The notes: generated by a model from the letters alone, not told the origin. Counted from the stretch's first letter, positions 35,523 to 44,134 are shown. The stretch: 64,000 nucleotides of DNA from Stappia sp. WLB 29 (GCF_023507705.1 NZ_JALBGD010000003.1:186001-250000), one strand, 5' to 3'. A program made the numbers and translations.

Positions 35523-36139
35523 GGGCGCGATGCTCCTTCAGCCTGTTCGCTCACGGTGGGGGCGAAACCGAAATGCGCTTCGAGCGCGGCAACGATCTCG
35601 GCGACGACAGCTTCGTGCGGGACGTCGCGCGACTGGATGGTGAGATCGGCTTGCGCATAAACCGGCTCGCGCTCGGCGAGCAGCCGGCGCATCACCGCTT
35701 CCGGATCCGGATCGTTGAGCAGCGGCCGGTTCGGCTTGCGGCGCACCCGGTTCATCACCAGCGCGAAGTCCGCCTTCAGCCAGATCGAAAGGCCCATCTC
35801 GCGCACTGCCGCGCGGGTCTCGGCGTTCATGTAGGCGCCGCCGCCGGTAGCCAGGATCTGCGGCCCGTTCTTCAGCAGGCGGGCAATGACCCGCTGCTCG
35901 CCGGCGCGGAAATAGGCCTCGCCATGCTGGGCGAAGATTTCCGGGATGGTCAGGTTCGCCGCCGCCTCGATCTCCGTGTCCGCATCGACGAAAGGCAGCG
36001 AGAGGGTCTGAGCAAGGCGGCGGCCGACGCTCGACTTGCCGCAGCCCATGATCCCGACAAGCACGACGGAGCGCGTGCCAAGTCCGGTCACGAGGCGGGC
36101 AGCACGCTCTTCCTCGACGAGATTCGGCAGGACGGACAT
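35519..36139 (-). CDS. aroK: shikimate kinase
   Basis: AroK phosphorylates shikimate at O3 with ATP. The 206-residue protein has Walker A GIMGCGKSS at residues 29-37, the shikimate-binding DADTEIEAAANLTIPEIF, GEAYFRAGEQRVI and LATGGGAYMNAETR, and the lid-region RRKPNRPLL. It is slightly longer than the E. coli enzyme because of N- and C-terminal extensions, as in other alphaproteobacteria. It is the first gene of aroK-aroB and is transcribed divergently from the small membrane peptide and xerD. Confidence 0.95.
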   Translation of the reverse strand: MSVLPNLVEEERAARLVTGLGTRSVVLVGIMGCGKSSVGRRLAQTLSLPFVDADTEIEAAANLTIPEIFAQHGEAYFRAGEQRVIARLLKNGPQILATGGGAYMNAETRAAVREMGLSIWLKADFALVMNRVRRKPNRPLLNDPDPEAVMRRLLAEREPVYAQADLTIQSRDVPHEAVVAEIVAALEAHFGFAPTVSEQAEGASRP

Positions 36140-36301
36140 GTGATGGCACTCTCCCCTTGTGACCCATCGCTTTGCCCTTGTCCTGCCCGCCTAGTCAAGC
36201 CTGCTTGCGGTGCCTCGTGCCATCGGGCACTTGCATCGCAGGCGGAGACTGGCCGATAAGGAACCCAACCGCTGGCCGTTCCTCAGTCCGATACGACGCC
36301 G

Positions 36302-36445
36302 ATGCCCACGATCTTCCGACTGCTGTTCGTCCTTCTGGTGCTGACCGGCGCGGTCGCCGGAGCGATCTTCGCATTGGGCACCTTCATCGAGCCGGAACCG
36401 CACGAGATCACGGTGCGCCTGCCGATGGACGGCTTCGGCCGATAG
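36302..36445 (+). CDS. 47-residue single-pass membrane peptide upstream of xerD
   Basis: This short frame encodes a product starting [20 protein letters not shown], with one hydrophobic helix (about residues 5-27) followed by [20 protein letters not shown]. The EPEPHE..VRLP tail resembles small proteins found just ahead of xerD in other Hyphomicrobiales, so I believe it is a real gene, although function and family name are unknown. The start is ATG 36302, and the stop lies 19 bases before xerD, suggesting co-transcription. The product should sit in the inner membrane with its C-terminus outside or act as a regulatory micropeptide. Confidence 0.6.
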   Translation: MPTIFRLLFVLLVLTGAVAGAIFALGTFIEPEPHEITVRLPMDGFGR

Positions 36446-36464
36446 GCCGCGGCGGGAGGACGGG

Positions 36465-37400
36465 ATGGCACGCGATGACCTGCTGATCGAGAGCTTTCTG
36501 GAGATGCTGTCGGCCGAACGCGGGGCGGCCGACAACACGCTCGAAAGCTATCGCCGGGATCTCGACGACTTTGCCGGCTTCCTGAATGCGCGAGAGGCGT
36601 CCGCGGCAACCGCCTCGCGCGAGGAGGTCACCGCCTATCTCTCCGAACTCACCCGGCGAGGCTATGCGGCAAGCTCGCAGGCCCGGCGGCTGTCTGCCCT
36701 TCGTCAGTTCTACCGGCACCTTTTCGCGGACGGGCTGCGGGGAGACGATCCGACGCGGACCGTTGCCACGCCGAAACGCCGCCCTGCCCTGCCCAAGATA
36801 CTCGGCGAGGAGGAGGTCGACCGGTTGCTCGGCGCTGCACGCGAGGCCAGCGAGGTCGAGGGCCTGTCGCCGGCCGCCCGGCTGAGGGCGCTGCGCATGC
36901 ATGCCCTGCTGGAGGTGCTCTATGCCACGGGCCTGCGCGTGTCCGAACTGGTGTCGCTGCCGCTCTCGGCGGCGCTGCGCGACGAGCGGCTGATCGCGGT
37001 GACCGGCAAGGGCAACAAGGAGCGGCTGGTGCCGCTCGGCCCGGCGGCGCGCGAGGCGATGCGCGCCTATGTGGCGTGCCGACGAGCGGAGGGCGTCTAT
37101 CCGGCCAGCCGATGGCTGTTTCCCTCGCATGGAGAGAGCGGACATTTCACCCGCCAGGCCTTTGCGCGCGACCTCAAGGACCTTGCGGTGTCGGCGGGGC
37201 TCGATCCTTCGGCACTCTCGCCGCATGTGCTGCGGCACGCCTTCGCCTCGCATCTTTTGCAGAACGGTGCGGACCTGCGTGTCGTGCAGCAGCTGCTGGG
37301 GCATGCCGACATCTCGACGACGCAGATCTACACCCATGTGCTGGACGAACGGTTGGCGGCCCTTGTCGAAGGCCACCACCCGCTGGCGCGGCGCGACTGA
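36465..37400 (+). CDS. xerD: site-specific tyrosine recombinase XerD
   Basis: XerD resolves chromosome dimers at dif with XerC, under FtsK control. The 311-residue protein has an N-terminal SAM-like core-binding domain and a catalytic domain with Arg in [13 protein letters not shown] near residue 157, Lys in [25 protein letters not shown] near 253, GH in [16 protein letters not shown], and the nucleophile Tyr near 288. Length and sequence fit the housekeeping XerD rather than a phage integrase, and no attachment site or mobile element is nearby. ATG 36465 follows GGGAGGACGGG. Confidence 0.94.
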   Translation: MARDDLLIESFLEMLSAERGAADNTLESYRRDLDDFAGFLNAREASAATASREEVTAYLSELTRRGYAASSQARRLSALRQFYRHLFADGLRGDDPTRTVATPKRRPALPKILGEEEVDRLLGAAREASEVEGLSPAARLRALRMHALLEVLYATGLRVSELVSLPLSAALRDERLIAVTGKGNKERLVPLGPAAREAMRAYVACRRAEGVYPASRWLFPSHGESGHFTRQAFARDLKDLAVSAGLDPSALSPHVLRHAFASHLLQNGADLRVVQQLLGHADISTTQIYTHVLDERLAALVEGHHPLARRD

Positions 37401-37404
37401 GATC

Positions 37405-38463
37405 TCAGCGCGGCATCAGCACCCAGATGTCGAAGTCGAGGATGACGCTCGGGTCGTAGGCGCCGTCCGGCCCGGTCAGCGGGAAGTCGTGACACGGGCG
37501 GTCCTTCGTCGCGATCATCCGCAGGCGCAGGGCTCCGACGTCGTGGCGGCCGGAGATCTCGGCCTTCTCCAGGACTTGCGACCAGGCGAAGACCGTGTTT
37601 CCGGCAAACAGTGGCGCGACATGGCGTCCGGCATTGATGCCGGCGATATGGAAGGCGTTGCCGAGCCCGTTGAAGGACAGGGCGCGGGCGAGCGAGATGA
37701 CGTGGCCGCCATAGACCAGCCGCCGGCCGAAGCGGCCCTGGCCTTCCGTGACCTGGTTGAAATGGACGCGCGCGGTGTTTTGGTAGAGGCGGGTGGCGAT
37801 CTGGTGCTCGGCCTCCTCGACGGTGATGCCGTCTACATGGTCGATGCGCTCACCGACCGTGTAGTTGCCGAAGCGGTGAGGGGAGCCGGCAAGATCGTCG
37901 TCCCAGGCCTCTCCATCGATCAGCGGGCAGGCGTCGCCCAGGGCGTCCGACGCAATCGCGTCGGGCAGTTCCGGCACCACCGCGTCCGGCGCCGGGCTGG
38001 CCGGATCGCGCTTGTTGACCATCACCCAGCGGACATAGTCCAGCACCTCGGTGCCGTCCTGATTGTAGCCGGTGGAGCGAACATAGACGACGCCGGTGCG
38101 CCCGTTGGAATTTTCCTTGAGGCCGATCACCTCGGAGACCGCGGAGAGCGTGTCGCCGGGATAGACGGGGGCGAGGAAGCGGCCGCCGGCATAGCCGAGA
38201 TTGGCGACGGCGTTGAGCGAGATGTCCGGAACGGTCTTGCCGAAGACGATATGAAACACCAGCAGGTCGTCGACCGGCGCCTCGGGATAGCGGATGCGCT
38301 GGGCGAAATCATCGGAAGACTGCACTGCGAAGCGGGAGCCGTAGAGGGCGTTGTAGAGGGAGACGTCCCCCCGGGTCACGGTGCGGGGCGTGGCGTGGCG
38401 CAGAACCTGGCCGACGCGGAAATCCTCGAAATAGTTGCCCGGACTGGTCTTACTCTTGGTCAT
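37405..38463 (-). CDS. mesaconyl-CoA hydratase (beta-methylmalyl-CoA dehydratase), MaoC family
   Basis: The 352-residue protein consists of two hot-dog (MaoC-like) halves: GNYFEDFRVGQVLRHATPRT with VTRGDVSLYNALYGSRFAVQ at the N-terminus, and a second half with RVHFNQVTEGQGRFGRRLVY and GGHVISLARALSFNGLGNAF. This length and pattern match mesaconyl-CoA hydratase of Rhodobacter and Methylobacterium, which acts in the ethylmalonyl-CoA pathway for acetyl-CoA assimilation. The assignment beyond the MaoC family is from memory. It converges on xerD, four bases apart, and is divergent from carbonic anhydrase. ATG 38463 is preferred. Confidence 0.83.
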   Translation of the reverse strand: MTKSKTSPGNYFEDFRVGQVLRHATPRTVTRGDVSLYNALYGSRFAVQSSDDFAQRIRYPEAPVDDLLVFHIVFGKTVPDISLNAVANLGYAGGRFLAPVYPGDTLSAVSEVIGLKENSNGRTGVVYVRSTGYNQDGTEVLDYVRWVMVNKRDPASPAPDAVVPELPDAIASDALGDACPLIDGEAWDDDLAGSPHRFGNYTVGERIDHVDGITVEEAEHQIATRLYQNTARVHFNQVTEGQGRFGRRLVYGGHVISLARALSFNGLGNAFHIAGINAGRHVAPLFAGNTVFAWSQVLEKAEISGRHDVGALRLRMIATKDRPCHDFPLTGPDGAYDPSVILDFDIWVLMPR

Positions 38464-38645
38464 GCCGCATCCTCCCTCGTCGCTTTTCGCGGTGCAATAA
38501 GACAGGCTGGAGGGAGGCTGCGCAAGCACGACCTTGGGCGCGTGCCAGGTTCACGAGCAGGTTGCCGGCGCGACGACAAGGGCTTAACAAGGCTGATGCT
38601 CCCGGAAGCCATGTTTCCGGCGCCGCAAACCAGAGGGACCAAATC

Positions 38646-39359
38646 ATGGCAGACGAGCAGCACGAGCCGGAAGGCGGCAGGCCGGAGTCGTTTCCCGCCT
38701 TCCCCAAGGAGTTGCTGACGGGATATCGCAGCTACCGCGAGCATTCGCACAAGCCGCATCGCACCGACTACGAGCGCCTGGCGCTCTACGGGCAGCAACC
38801 CGAGGTTATGGTGATTTCGTGCTGCGACAGCCGCGTCACACCGGAGGGTGTTTTCGCCGCCGGACCGGGCGAACTCTTCGTGGTGCGCAACGTCGCCAAT
38901 CTCGTCCCGCCCTACGCGCCCGACAACGACTACCATTCGACCAGCGCAGCGCTCGAATTCGCGGTCCAGGCCCTGAAGGTCCGGCATATCGTGGTGCTCG
39001 GCCATGGCCAGTGCGGCGGCGTCAAGGCGTTCCTGAACCAGGATGCCGTGCCGCTGTCGCCGGGCGACTTCATCGGCAAGTGGATGACCCTGCTCGAGCC
39101 GGCGGCCGAGTTCCGGTGCCTGAAGCTGGAGCGCGACGAGGATCCGCAGCTGGCGATGGAATATGCCGGCATCCGCCAGTCGCTGGTGAACCTGCGTAGC
39201 TTCCCTTGCGTCCAGATCCTGGAAGAGAGAGGACGCCTTGCCCTGCACGGCGCCTGGTTCGACATCGGCTCGGGCGAGCTGCGCGTGCTCGATCAGGTAA
39301 GCGAGCGCTTCGTTGCCGCGCCGACCATCTTCGCCTCCGGCTTTGCGCCCGGAGGCTGA
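38646..39359 (+). CDS. beta-class carbonic anhydrase
   Basis: This is a 237-residue beta-carbonic anhydrase that interconverts CO2 and bicarbonate. Zinc ligands are visible as the Cys and Asp of VISCCDSRVTPE near residue 60 and the His and Cys of LGHGQCGGVKAF near 120. There is no signal peptide, so it is cytoplasmic. It could supply bicarbonate to the pyruvate carboxylase encoded at 49.4 kb and to the carboxylations of an ethylmalonyl-CoA pathway. ATG 38646 is used, since the frame upstream to 38562 shows no family sequence. Confidence 0.94.
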   Translation: MADEQHEPEGGRPESFPAFPKELLTGYRSYREHSHKPHRTDYERLALYGQQPEVMVISCCDSRVTPEGVFAAGPGELFVVRNVANLVPPYAPDNDYHSTSAALEFAVQALKVRHIVVLGHGQCGGVKAFLNQDAVPLSPGDFIGKWMTLLEPAAEFRCLKLERDEDPQLAMEYAGIRQSLVNLRSFPCVQILEERGRLALHGAWFDIGSGELRVLDQVSERFVAAPTIFASGFAPGG

Positions 39360-39364
39360 GAGGC

Positions 39365-39913
39365 TTACTTCACGCCTTCCAGATTGAGGCTGACGAGGCG
39401 GCCGGTGTCCTTGGCCATGTGCGGCAGATAGGCCTGCGAATAGTCGTCGAGGCCGCTGTGCTCGGTCGTGCGCCAGTCCCAGCGGCGGGTGGACGAGAAG
39501 CCGACCTCGATCAGCGCCGCCGACAGGGTTTCCTCGTCGAAGACCATCTTGTGATAGTCGTACTGGTCGCGCTGGCCGCCGACCAACAGGCCGAGAACCT
39601 GCGGCAGGGCAAAGTCGTTCGACGTGTCGAGATAAAGCTCCGCGGCGGCCCGGAAGTCCGGCACGGCGATGCGCAGCACGCCGCCAGGGGCCAGAACCCG
39701 GCACCACTCGGCGAGCACGTCGCGGTACTCCTTGCGGCCGAAATGCTCCAGCACGTGGCAGGCATAGATCAGCTCTACGCTGCCGTCGGCGATGAAGGAC
39801 AGGTCCTCGACCGGCCCGATGCGGTCGACATGCGGATAGTCGAGCGCATCGACATGGTAGAAGCCGGGAATGTGCTTCACGCCGCAGCCGAGGTGAAGTT
39901 TCTCGATTTTCAT
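39365..39913 (-). CDS. class I SAM-dependent methyltransferase, fcl-linked
   Basis: This 182-residue methyltransferase has the SAM motif KLHLGCGVKHIPGFYHVD at the N-terminus, IYACHVLEHF (motif II-like), and LAPGGVLRIAVPDF (motif III). The pattern is that of small methyltransferases found in polysaccharide loci, which often methylate sugars or lipid-linked intermediates. The start overlaps the end of fcl by four bases, so it is coupled to GDP-fucose synthesis and probably modifies the same glycan. Confidence 0.87.
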   Translation of the reverse strand: MKIEKLHLGCGVKHIPGFYHVDALDYPHVDRIGPVEDLSFIADGSVELIYACHVLEHFGRKEYRDVLAEWCRVLAPGGVLRIAVPDFRAAAELYLDTSNDFALPQVLGLLVGGQRDQYDYHKMVFDEETLSAALIEVGFSSTRRWDWRTTEHSGLDDYSQAYLPHMAKDTGRLVSLNLEGVK

Positions 39914-40890
39914 TGGGTGCTGCCCGTCCTGCCGTCGGCGCCGAGAGCGGCGCGGTTGTCCAAGTACCAGCGGATCGTCTGCCGGATGCCGTCTTCGAGC
40001 GCCACGCGTGGACGCCAGCCGAGCGCGTGCAGGCGATGGGAATCCATCAGCTTGCGCGGCGTGCCGTCCGGCTTGCTGGCGTCGAAACGCAGTTCGCCAC
40101 CGAAGCCGGCCTCGCTGGCGATGAGAGTCGCAAGGTCGCGGATCGAGACTTCCTGCCCCGAGCCGACATTGATCGGCTCGTCGCCGTCATAGGCGTCCAG
40201 CAGGAAGACGATGGCGTCCGCGAGATCGTCGACATGCATGAACTCGCGCAGCGGCGTGCCGCTGCCCCAGATCTCGACCGTCTCGGCGCCGGTTTCGGCG
40301 GCTTCGACGAACTTGCGGATCAGGGCCGGCAGTACGTGGCTGGTGGCGAGGTCGAAATTGTCGTTGGGACCGTAGAGGTTGGTCGGCATCGCCGAGACAT
40401 AGGAGAGGCCGTGCTGCCGGCGATAGGCCTGACAGAGATAGACGCCGGCGATCTTGGCGATCGCGTACCACTGGTTGGTCGGCTCCAGGGGCCCCGTCAT
40501 CAGCGCGTCCTCGCGGATCGGCTGTTCTGCGAACTTCGGGTAGATGCAGGAGGAGCCGAGAAAGACGAGGCGGCGGACGCCGTGATCGGCGGCGGCGGCG
40601 ATCACATTGGTCTGGATCTGCAGGTTGTCCTGCAGGAAGTCGACGGGTTGCCGGTCGTTGGCCAGAATGCCGCCGACGCGCGCCGCCGCCAGGATCACCG
40701 CGTCGGGCCGTTCGCTGGCGAAGAACTCGGCGACCGCGCGCTGGTCGGTCAGGTCCAGCTGCGCACGGGTGCGGGTGATGCTCTCCACGTTCTCGCGCGC
40801 CAGGCGCCGGCAGATTGCCGAGCCGACCATGCCGCGATGGCCGGCGACGAAGATCCGGCGCGATGCGCCGGCGGTGCTCTCGGCCGTCAT
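39910..40890 (-). CDS. fcl: GDP-L-fucose synthase
   Basis: Fcl (WcaG) is the bifunctional 3,5-epimerase/4-reductase that converts GDP-4-keto-6-deoxy-D-mannose into GDP-L-fucose with NADPH. The 326-residue SDR-extended protein has FVAGHRGMVGSAICRRL near residues 14-30, LGSSCIYPKFAEQPI, the catalytic YAIAK motif in TNQWYAIAKIAG, and MPTNLYGPNDNFD. It lies between gmd (four bases upstream) and the methyltransferase (overlapping), forming a compact operon. The fucosyltransferase at 19.4 kb is a likely user of the product. Confidence 0.95.
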   Translation of the reverse strand: MTAESTAGASRRIFVAGHRGMVGSAICRRLARENVESITRTRAQLDLTDQRAVAEFFASERPDAVILAAARVGGILANDRQPVDFLQDNLQIQTNVIAAAADHGVRRLVFLGSSCIYPKFAEQPIREDALMTGPLEPTNQWYAIAKIAGVYLCQAYRRQHGLSYVSAMPTNLYGPNDNFDLATSHVLPALIRKFVEAAETGAETVEIWGSGTPLREFMHVDDLADAIVFLLDAYDGDEPINVGSGQEVSIRDLATLIASEAGFGGELRFDASKPDGTPRKLMDSHRLHALGWRPRVALEDGIRQTIRWYLDNRAALGADGRTGSTQ

Positions 40891-40893
40891 CGC

Positions 40894-41973
40894 CTAGTCC
40901 TCGCGGCCATAGGCGCGGCGGGCATGGCGCTCGACGCGCAGCAACTCGAGATCCGCATCGACCATTTCGTCGACCAGTTCGGCAAAGCCGGTCGTGTGGC
41001 TCCAGCCGAGGCGCGCGCGCGCCTTGGACGGATCGCCGAGCAGAAGGTCGACTTCGGTCGGGCGGAAATATGCGGGATCGATGGCGACCAGCGTCTCTCC
41101 ACTTGCCCGGTCGCGGCCCGTCTCTTCCACGCCCTCGCCGGACCAGACGATCTCGCGGCCGACGCGGGCGAAGGCGCGCTCGACGAACTCGCGCACCGTA
41201 TGGGTCTCGCCGGTCGCCAGCACATAGTCGTCGGGCTCGGGCTGCTGCAGGATGCGCCACATGCCCTCGGCATAGTCGCGGGCATGGCCCCAGTCGCGGC
41301 GGGCGTCGAGATTGCCGAGATAGAGCTGCTTCTGAAGGCCGAGCTCGATCGCAGCGACCGCGCGGGTGATCTTGCGGGTGACGAAGGTCTCGCCGCGCAG
41401 CGGGCTCTCGTGATTGAACAGGATGCCGTTGCTGGCGTGGATGCCGTAGGCCTCGCGGTAGTTCACCGCGATCCAGTAGCCATAGAGCTTGGCGACGGCA
41501 TAGGGCGAGCGCGGGTAGAAGGGCGTGGTCTCGCTTTGCGGCGTCTCGCGGACCTTGCCGAATAGCTCCGAGGTGGAAGCCTGGTAGAAGCGGCAGGACT
41601 TTTCCATGCCGAGGATGCGCAGGGCCTCAAGCAGGCGCAGCACGCCGGTCGCGTCGGCATTCGCCGTGTATTCCGGCGTTTCGAAGCTGACCATCACATG
41701 GCTCTGGGCGGCGAGATTGTAGATCTCGGCCGGCTGGATCTCCGCCACGAGACGGATCAGCGAAGAGCTGTCGGTGAGGTCGCCGTAGTGGAGAAAGAAG
41801 CGTCCGTCTCCCTCGTGCCGGTCGTGGATCAGGGGGTCGATCCGCCCGGTGTTGAAGGAAGAGGAACGACGCTTCAGCCCATGCACCTCGTAGCCCTTGT
41901 CGAGCAGGATGCGGGCGAGATAGGCGCCGTCCTGGCCGGTCACGCCGGTGATGAGCGCGCGGGGTGCGGTCAT
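40894..41973 (-). CDS. gmd: GDP-mannose 4,6-dehydratase
   Basis: Gmd makes GDP-4-keto-6-deoxy-D-mannose, the first step from GDP-mannose to GDP-L-fucose. The 359-residue protein shows [20 protein letters not shown] at the N-terminus, [16 protein letters not shown] for NADP/GDP binding, and [13 protein letters not shown] with the catalytic Thr/Ser and Glu. [20 protein letters not shown] holds the Tyr-Lys pair. It leads the gmd-fcl-methyltransferase operon. The 152 bases upstream, between it and rpoH, include two strong inverted repeats. Confidence 0.96.
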   Translation of the reverse strand: MTAPRALITGVTGQDGAYLARILLDKGYEVHGLKRRSSSFNTGRIDPLIHDRHEGDGRFFLHYGDLTDSSSLIRLVAEIQPAEIYNLAAQSHVMVSFETPEYTANADATGVLRLLEALRILGMEKSCRFYQASTSELFGKVRETPQSETTPFYPRSPYAVAKLYGYWIAVNYREAYGIHASNGILFNHESPLRGETFVTRKITRAVAAIELGLQKQLYLGNLDARRDWGHARDYAEGMWRILQQPEPDDYVLATGETHTVREFVERAFARVGREIVWSGEGVEETGRDRASGETLVAIDPAYFRPTEVDLLLGDPSKARARLGWSHTTGFAELVDEMVDADLELLRVERHARRAYGRED

Positions 41974-42049
41974 GTGAAGTCCCTGTGCGGATGCTTGAAG
42001 AACGGCTTGTCAGTCGTTCCTCCTACTGCACGCGAGGGACAAGGGCAAC

Positions 42050-42082
42050 CGCCGCCGCTGTCCCGGCGGACGTGCGGCGGCG
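42050..42082. repeat. nine-base inverted repeat between gmd and rpoH
   Basis: CGCCGCCGC (42050-42058) pairs with GCGGCGGCG (42074-42082) around a 15-base loop. It lies 24 bases beyond the larger hairpin at the end of rpoH and could add to termination or act in the gmd leader. There is no U-tract. Confidence 0.4.
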
Positions 42083-42105
42083 GGCACCGGCTTCGCCTGG
42101 AAGAC

Positions 42106-42135
42106 TTGCGGCTGACGCGTGCGCGTCAGCCGCAA
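42106..42135 (-). terminator. perfect 14-bp hairpin spanning the rpoH stop codon
   Basis: TTGCGGCTGACGCG (42106-42119) is the exact reverse complement of 42122-42135 with only two bases between, so the last rpoH codons and the stop lie inside the stem. The arms could act as a transcript end or an mRNA 3' stabiliser. No T-run follows on the minus strand, so intrinsic termination is doubtful. Confidence 0.55.
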
Positions 42136-42995
42136 TAGGCGAGCTTGTCCGGCTGGACCTTGAGTAAGGCGTCGCGCAGCTTGTCGAGAGCGCGGCTCTC
42201 GATCTGGCGGACGCGCTCCTTGGAGATACCGAGCTTCTGCCCGAGAGCCTCCAGGGTCTCGCCTTCCTCGCTCAGCCGGCGTTCGCGGACGATGCGCAGT
42301 TCTCGCTCGCTCAAGACCCCGAGCGCGGTCTCCAGCCAGCGCGTGCGCCGCTCGGTGTCGATGACGACGCCGACGGTTTCCTCCGGCAGGGGATCTTCGC
42401 TGACCAGGAAATCCTGCCGGTCGGCGCCCGATCCGTCGGATTCCAGCACGGGTGCGTTGAGCGAGGTGTCGGGGCCCGACAGCCGGGCGCTCATCGTCGC
42501 CACGTCCTGCACCTTGACGCCCATCGTTTCGGCGATCTTCTCCACCAACTCGCTTTCGCTGATGCGAGTCGTGCCGCTGGAGAGTTTCGCTCGCAGGCGG
42601 CGCAGGTTGAAGAACAGGGCCTTCTGCGTCGACGATGTTCCGCCGCGAACGATGGACCAGTTCCGTAGGATGTAATCCTGGATCGACGCGCGGATCCACC
42701 ATGTGGCATAGGTGGAGAAGCGCACTTCGCGCTCCGGCTCGAACCGGGAGGCAGCCTCCAGAAGGCCGATATGGCCCTCCTGGATAAGGTCGCTCATAGA
42801 TAATCCGAAATTGCGGTATTTCGCTGCGACCGCGATCACGAGGCGCATATGCGCCAGGCTGAGACGGTCGAGCGCGGCCTGGTTGCCTTCGTTGCGCCAT
42901 GCAACGGCAAGCTGCTGTTCTTCCCCACGGCTGAGATAGGGCGCATTCATAGCGGCCCTGACAATCTGACGCCGGTTGCCCGAAAGATAACTCAC
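42126..42995 (-). CDS. rpoH: RNA polymerase heat-shock sigma factor RpoH (RpoH2-type)
   Basis: This sigma-32-family factor has region 2 as MRLVIAVAAKYRNFG, SDLIQEGHIGLLEAASRFEP and FSTYATWWIRASIQDYILRN. The RpoH box is QKALFFNLRRLRAKL, and region 4 is LGQKLGISKERVRQIESRAL. The NWSIVRGGTSS block resembles the second heat-shock sigma (RpoH2) of rhizobia. GTG 42995 is preferred because GGAGG lies eight bases upstream. It gives 289 residues, while the next ATG (42941) is less well placed. A GGAAC/CGTA motif pair at 43177-43201 suggests control by the general stress sigma EcfG, as known for rpoH2 in Sinorhizobium. Confidence 0.92.
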   Translation of the reverse strand: MSYLSGNRRQIVRAAMNAPYLSRGEEQQLAVAWRNEGNQAALDRLSLAHMRLVIAVAAKYRNFGLSMSDLIQEGHIGLLEAASRFEPEREVRFSTYATWWIRASIQDYILRNWSIVRGGTSSTQKALFFNLRRLRAKLSSGTTRISESELVEKIAETMGVKVQDVATMSARLSGPDTSLNAPVLESDGSGADRQDFLVSEDPLPEETVGVVIDTERRTRWLETALGVLSERELRIVRERRLSEEGETLEALGQKLGISKERVRQIESRALDKLRDALLKVQPDKLAYCG

Positions 42996-43176
42996 GGTGT
43001 GTCCCTCCGCGTCCCGCCTCCTGTCCGGAGGCTTGGCCCCGGTGGCGATGCGGCCGCCACGTCGGTGCCCTGGTCTGCTATCGTCATATGATACGCAGCT
43101 ACCGCGATATCGGTTCAGCCCGCCGGCTTCCGCGAAATCGGTAACAGCGGTTCTTGGTGCAAGCATGACCCCTGCA

Positions 43177-43201
43177 TACGATCAGGACCAATAGAAGTTC
43201 C
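43177..43201 (-). promoter_or_regulatory. EcfG-like (general stress sigma) promoter upstream of rpoH
   Basis: On the minus strand GGAAC (43197-43201) is followed after 16 bases by CGTAT (43176-43180). The consensus for EcfG/RpoE2 promoters is GGAAC, 16-17 bases, then CGTT, so only the last base of the -10 differs. The transcript would have a 5' UTR of about 170 bases before the GTG start. Confidence 0.5.
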
Positions 43202-43277
43202 TCAAGATCGCGATAAGTTTACCTGATTGATCGGGCCGCAACATGGCACGCTGAGTCCCGAGGCCGCGGGCCAAACG

Positions 43278-43307
43278 AAAACGCCCGGCGCTTGGGAGCG
43301 CCGGGCG
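43278..43307 (-). terminator. Rho-independent terminator of carD
   Basis: An 11-bp perfect stem (CGCCCGGCGCT, 43282-43292, with 43297-43307) and a four-base loop are followed on the minus strand by TTTTCGTTT. It lies 30 bases after the carD stop codon. Confidence 0.93.
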
Positions 43308-43337
43308 TCGAAGCATCGGACGGTGCCGTTGTCGCGG

Positions 43338-43919
43338 TCAGGCGGCTTCGGTCTGTTCCCCGTCCTCGTCTTCGGTCGCTGCGGCGGCGGCCTTGCGGCT
43401 GGCCGACTTGGCGAGATTCTGTTCGATCTGGCGGATCGCCTCGGTGTCCGAGCACTTGTTCACGGCAGCGATCTCGCGCGACATGCGGTCGAGGGCGGCC
43501 TCGTAGAGCTGACGCTCGGAGTAGGACTGCTCGGGTTGGCTCTCGGACCGGTAGAGGTCGCGAACCACCTCGGCAATGGCGATCAGGTCGCCGGAATTGA
43601 TCTTCGCCTCGTATTCCTGGGCGCGGCGGCTCCACATGGTGCGCTTGACGCGCGGACGGCCGCGTACGGTCTCCAGCGCCTTCTTCACGGCGGGAGCATC
43701 GGCCAGCTTGCGCATGCCCACGGATGCGATCTTCGCGACCGGGACGCGCAACGTCATCTTGTCCTGCTCGAAATTGATCACCAGAAGTTCAAGCGCATAT
43801 CCCGCGACATTCTGTTCCTCGATCGCAGTGATCTGTCCGACGCCGTGGGACGGATAGACAATGAACTCACCAGTCTTGAAACCCTGTCTCTGCGCGGTCT
43901 TCTTCATCGTTGTTGCCAT
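43338..43919 (-). CDS. CarD-family transcriptional regulator (CdnL-like)
   Basis: CarD/CdnL proteins bind the RNA polymerase beta subunit and stabilise open promoter complexes, especially at rRNA promoters. The 193-residue protein has an N-terminal Tudor-like RNA polymerase-interacting domain (FKTGEFIVYPSHGVGQITAI, and LVINFEQDKMTLRVPVAKI) and a helical DNA-binding domain (RPRVKRTMWSRRAQEYEAKI and LYRSESQPEQSYSERQLYEA). The C-terminal tail is Ala/Glu-rich. ATG 43919 is used. It is followed by its own strong terminator, so it is probably monocistronic. Confidence 0.94.
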   Translation of the reverse strand: MATTMKKTAQRQGFKTGEFIVYPSHGVGQITAIEEQNVAGYALELLVINFEQDKMTLRVPVAKIASVGMRKLADAPAVKKALETVRGRPRVKRTMWSRRAQEYEAKINSGDLIAIAEVVRDLYRSESQPEQSYSERQLYEAALDRMSREIAAVNKCSDTEAIRQIEQNLAKSASRKAAAAATEDEDGEQTEAA

Positions 43920-44102
43920 ACGCCTATGCTACTCCTGCGCAGTTGCGGCCAGAAGCCGGGGCGGCGCCTGAACGTCGCCCGTCCATGGAGAAAACGCACG
44001 TCCATCGGGCTTGTGGCTTCGCCACAACCCGTCGGAGTTCGTTATTCGATGATCAGCCGACCGAACTCTGGTCCCGGATCAGTTCTAGGAGGGATGCCGC
44101 CC

Positions 44103-44123
44103 CCCTTCGCATGCGGCGAAGGG
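44103..44123. repeat. eight-base inverted repeat in the fdxA-carD intergenic region
   Basis: CCCTTCGC (44103-44110) and GCGAAGGG (44116-44123) can form a hairpin with a five-base loop. It sits in the 411-base gap between fdxA and carD, close to the fdxA terminator. Otherwise that gap shows no gene. The carD promoter must lie between here and 43920. Confidence 0.45.
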
Positions 44124-44134
44124 TTCGCAACCAT

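Noticed and set aside
36465-37400. Tyrosine recombinase as a sign of an integrated element
   Set aside because: Sequence, length and neighbours fit the housekeeping XerD. There is no repeat, tRNA or phage gene nearby.
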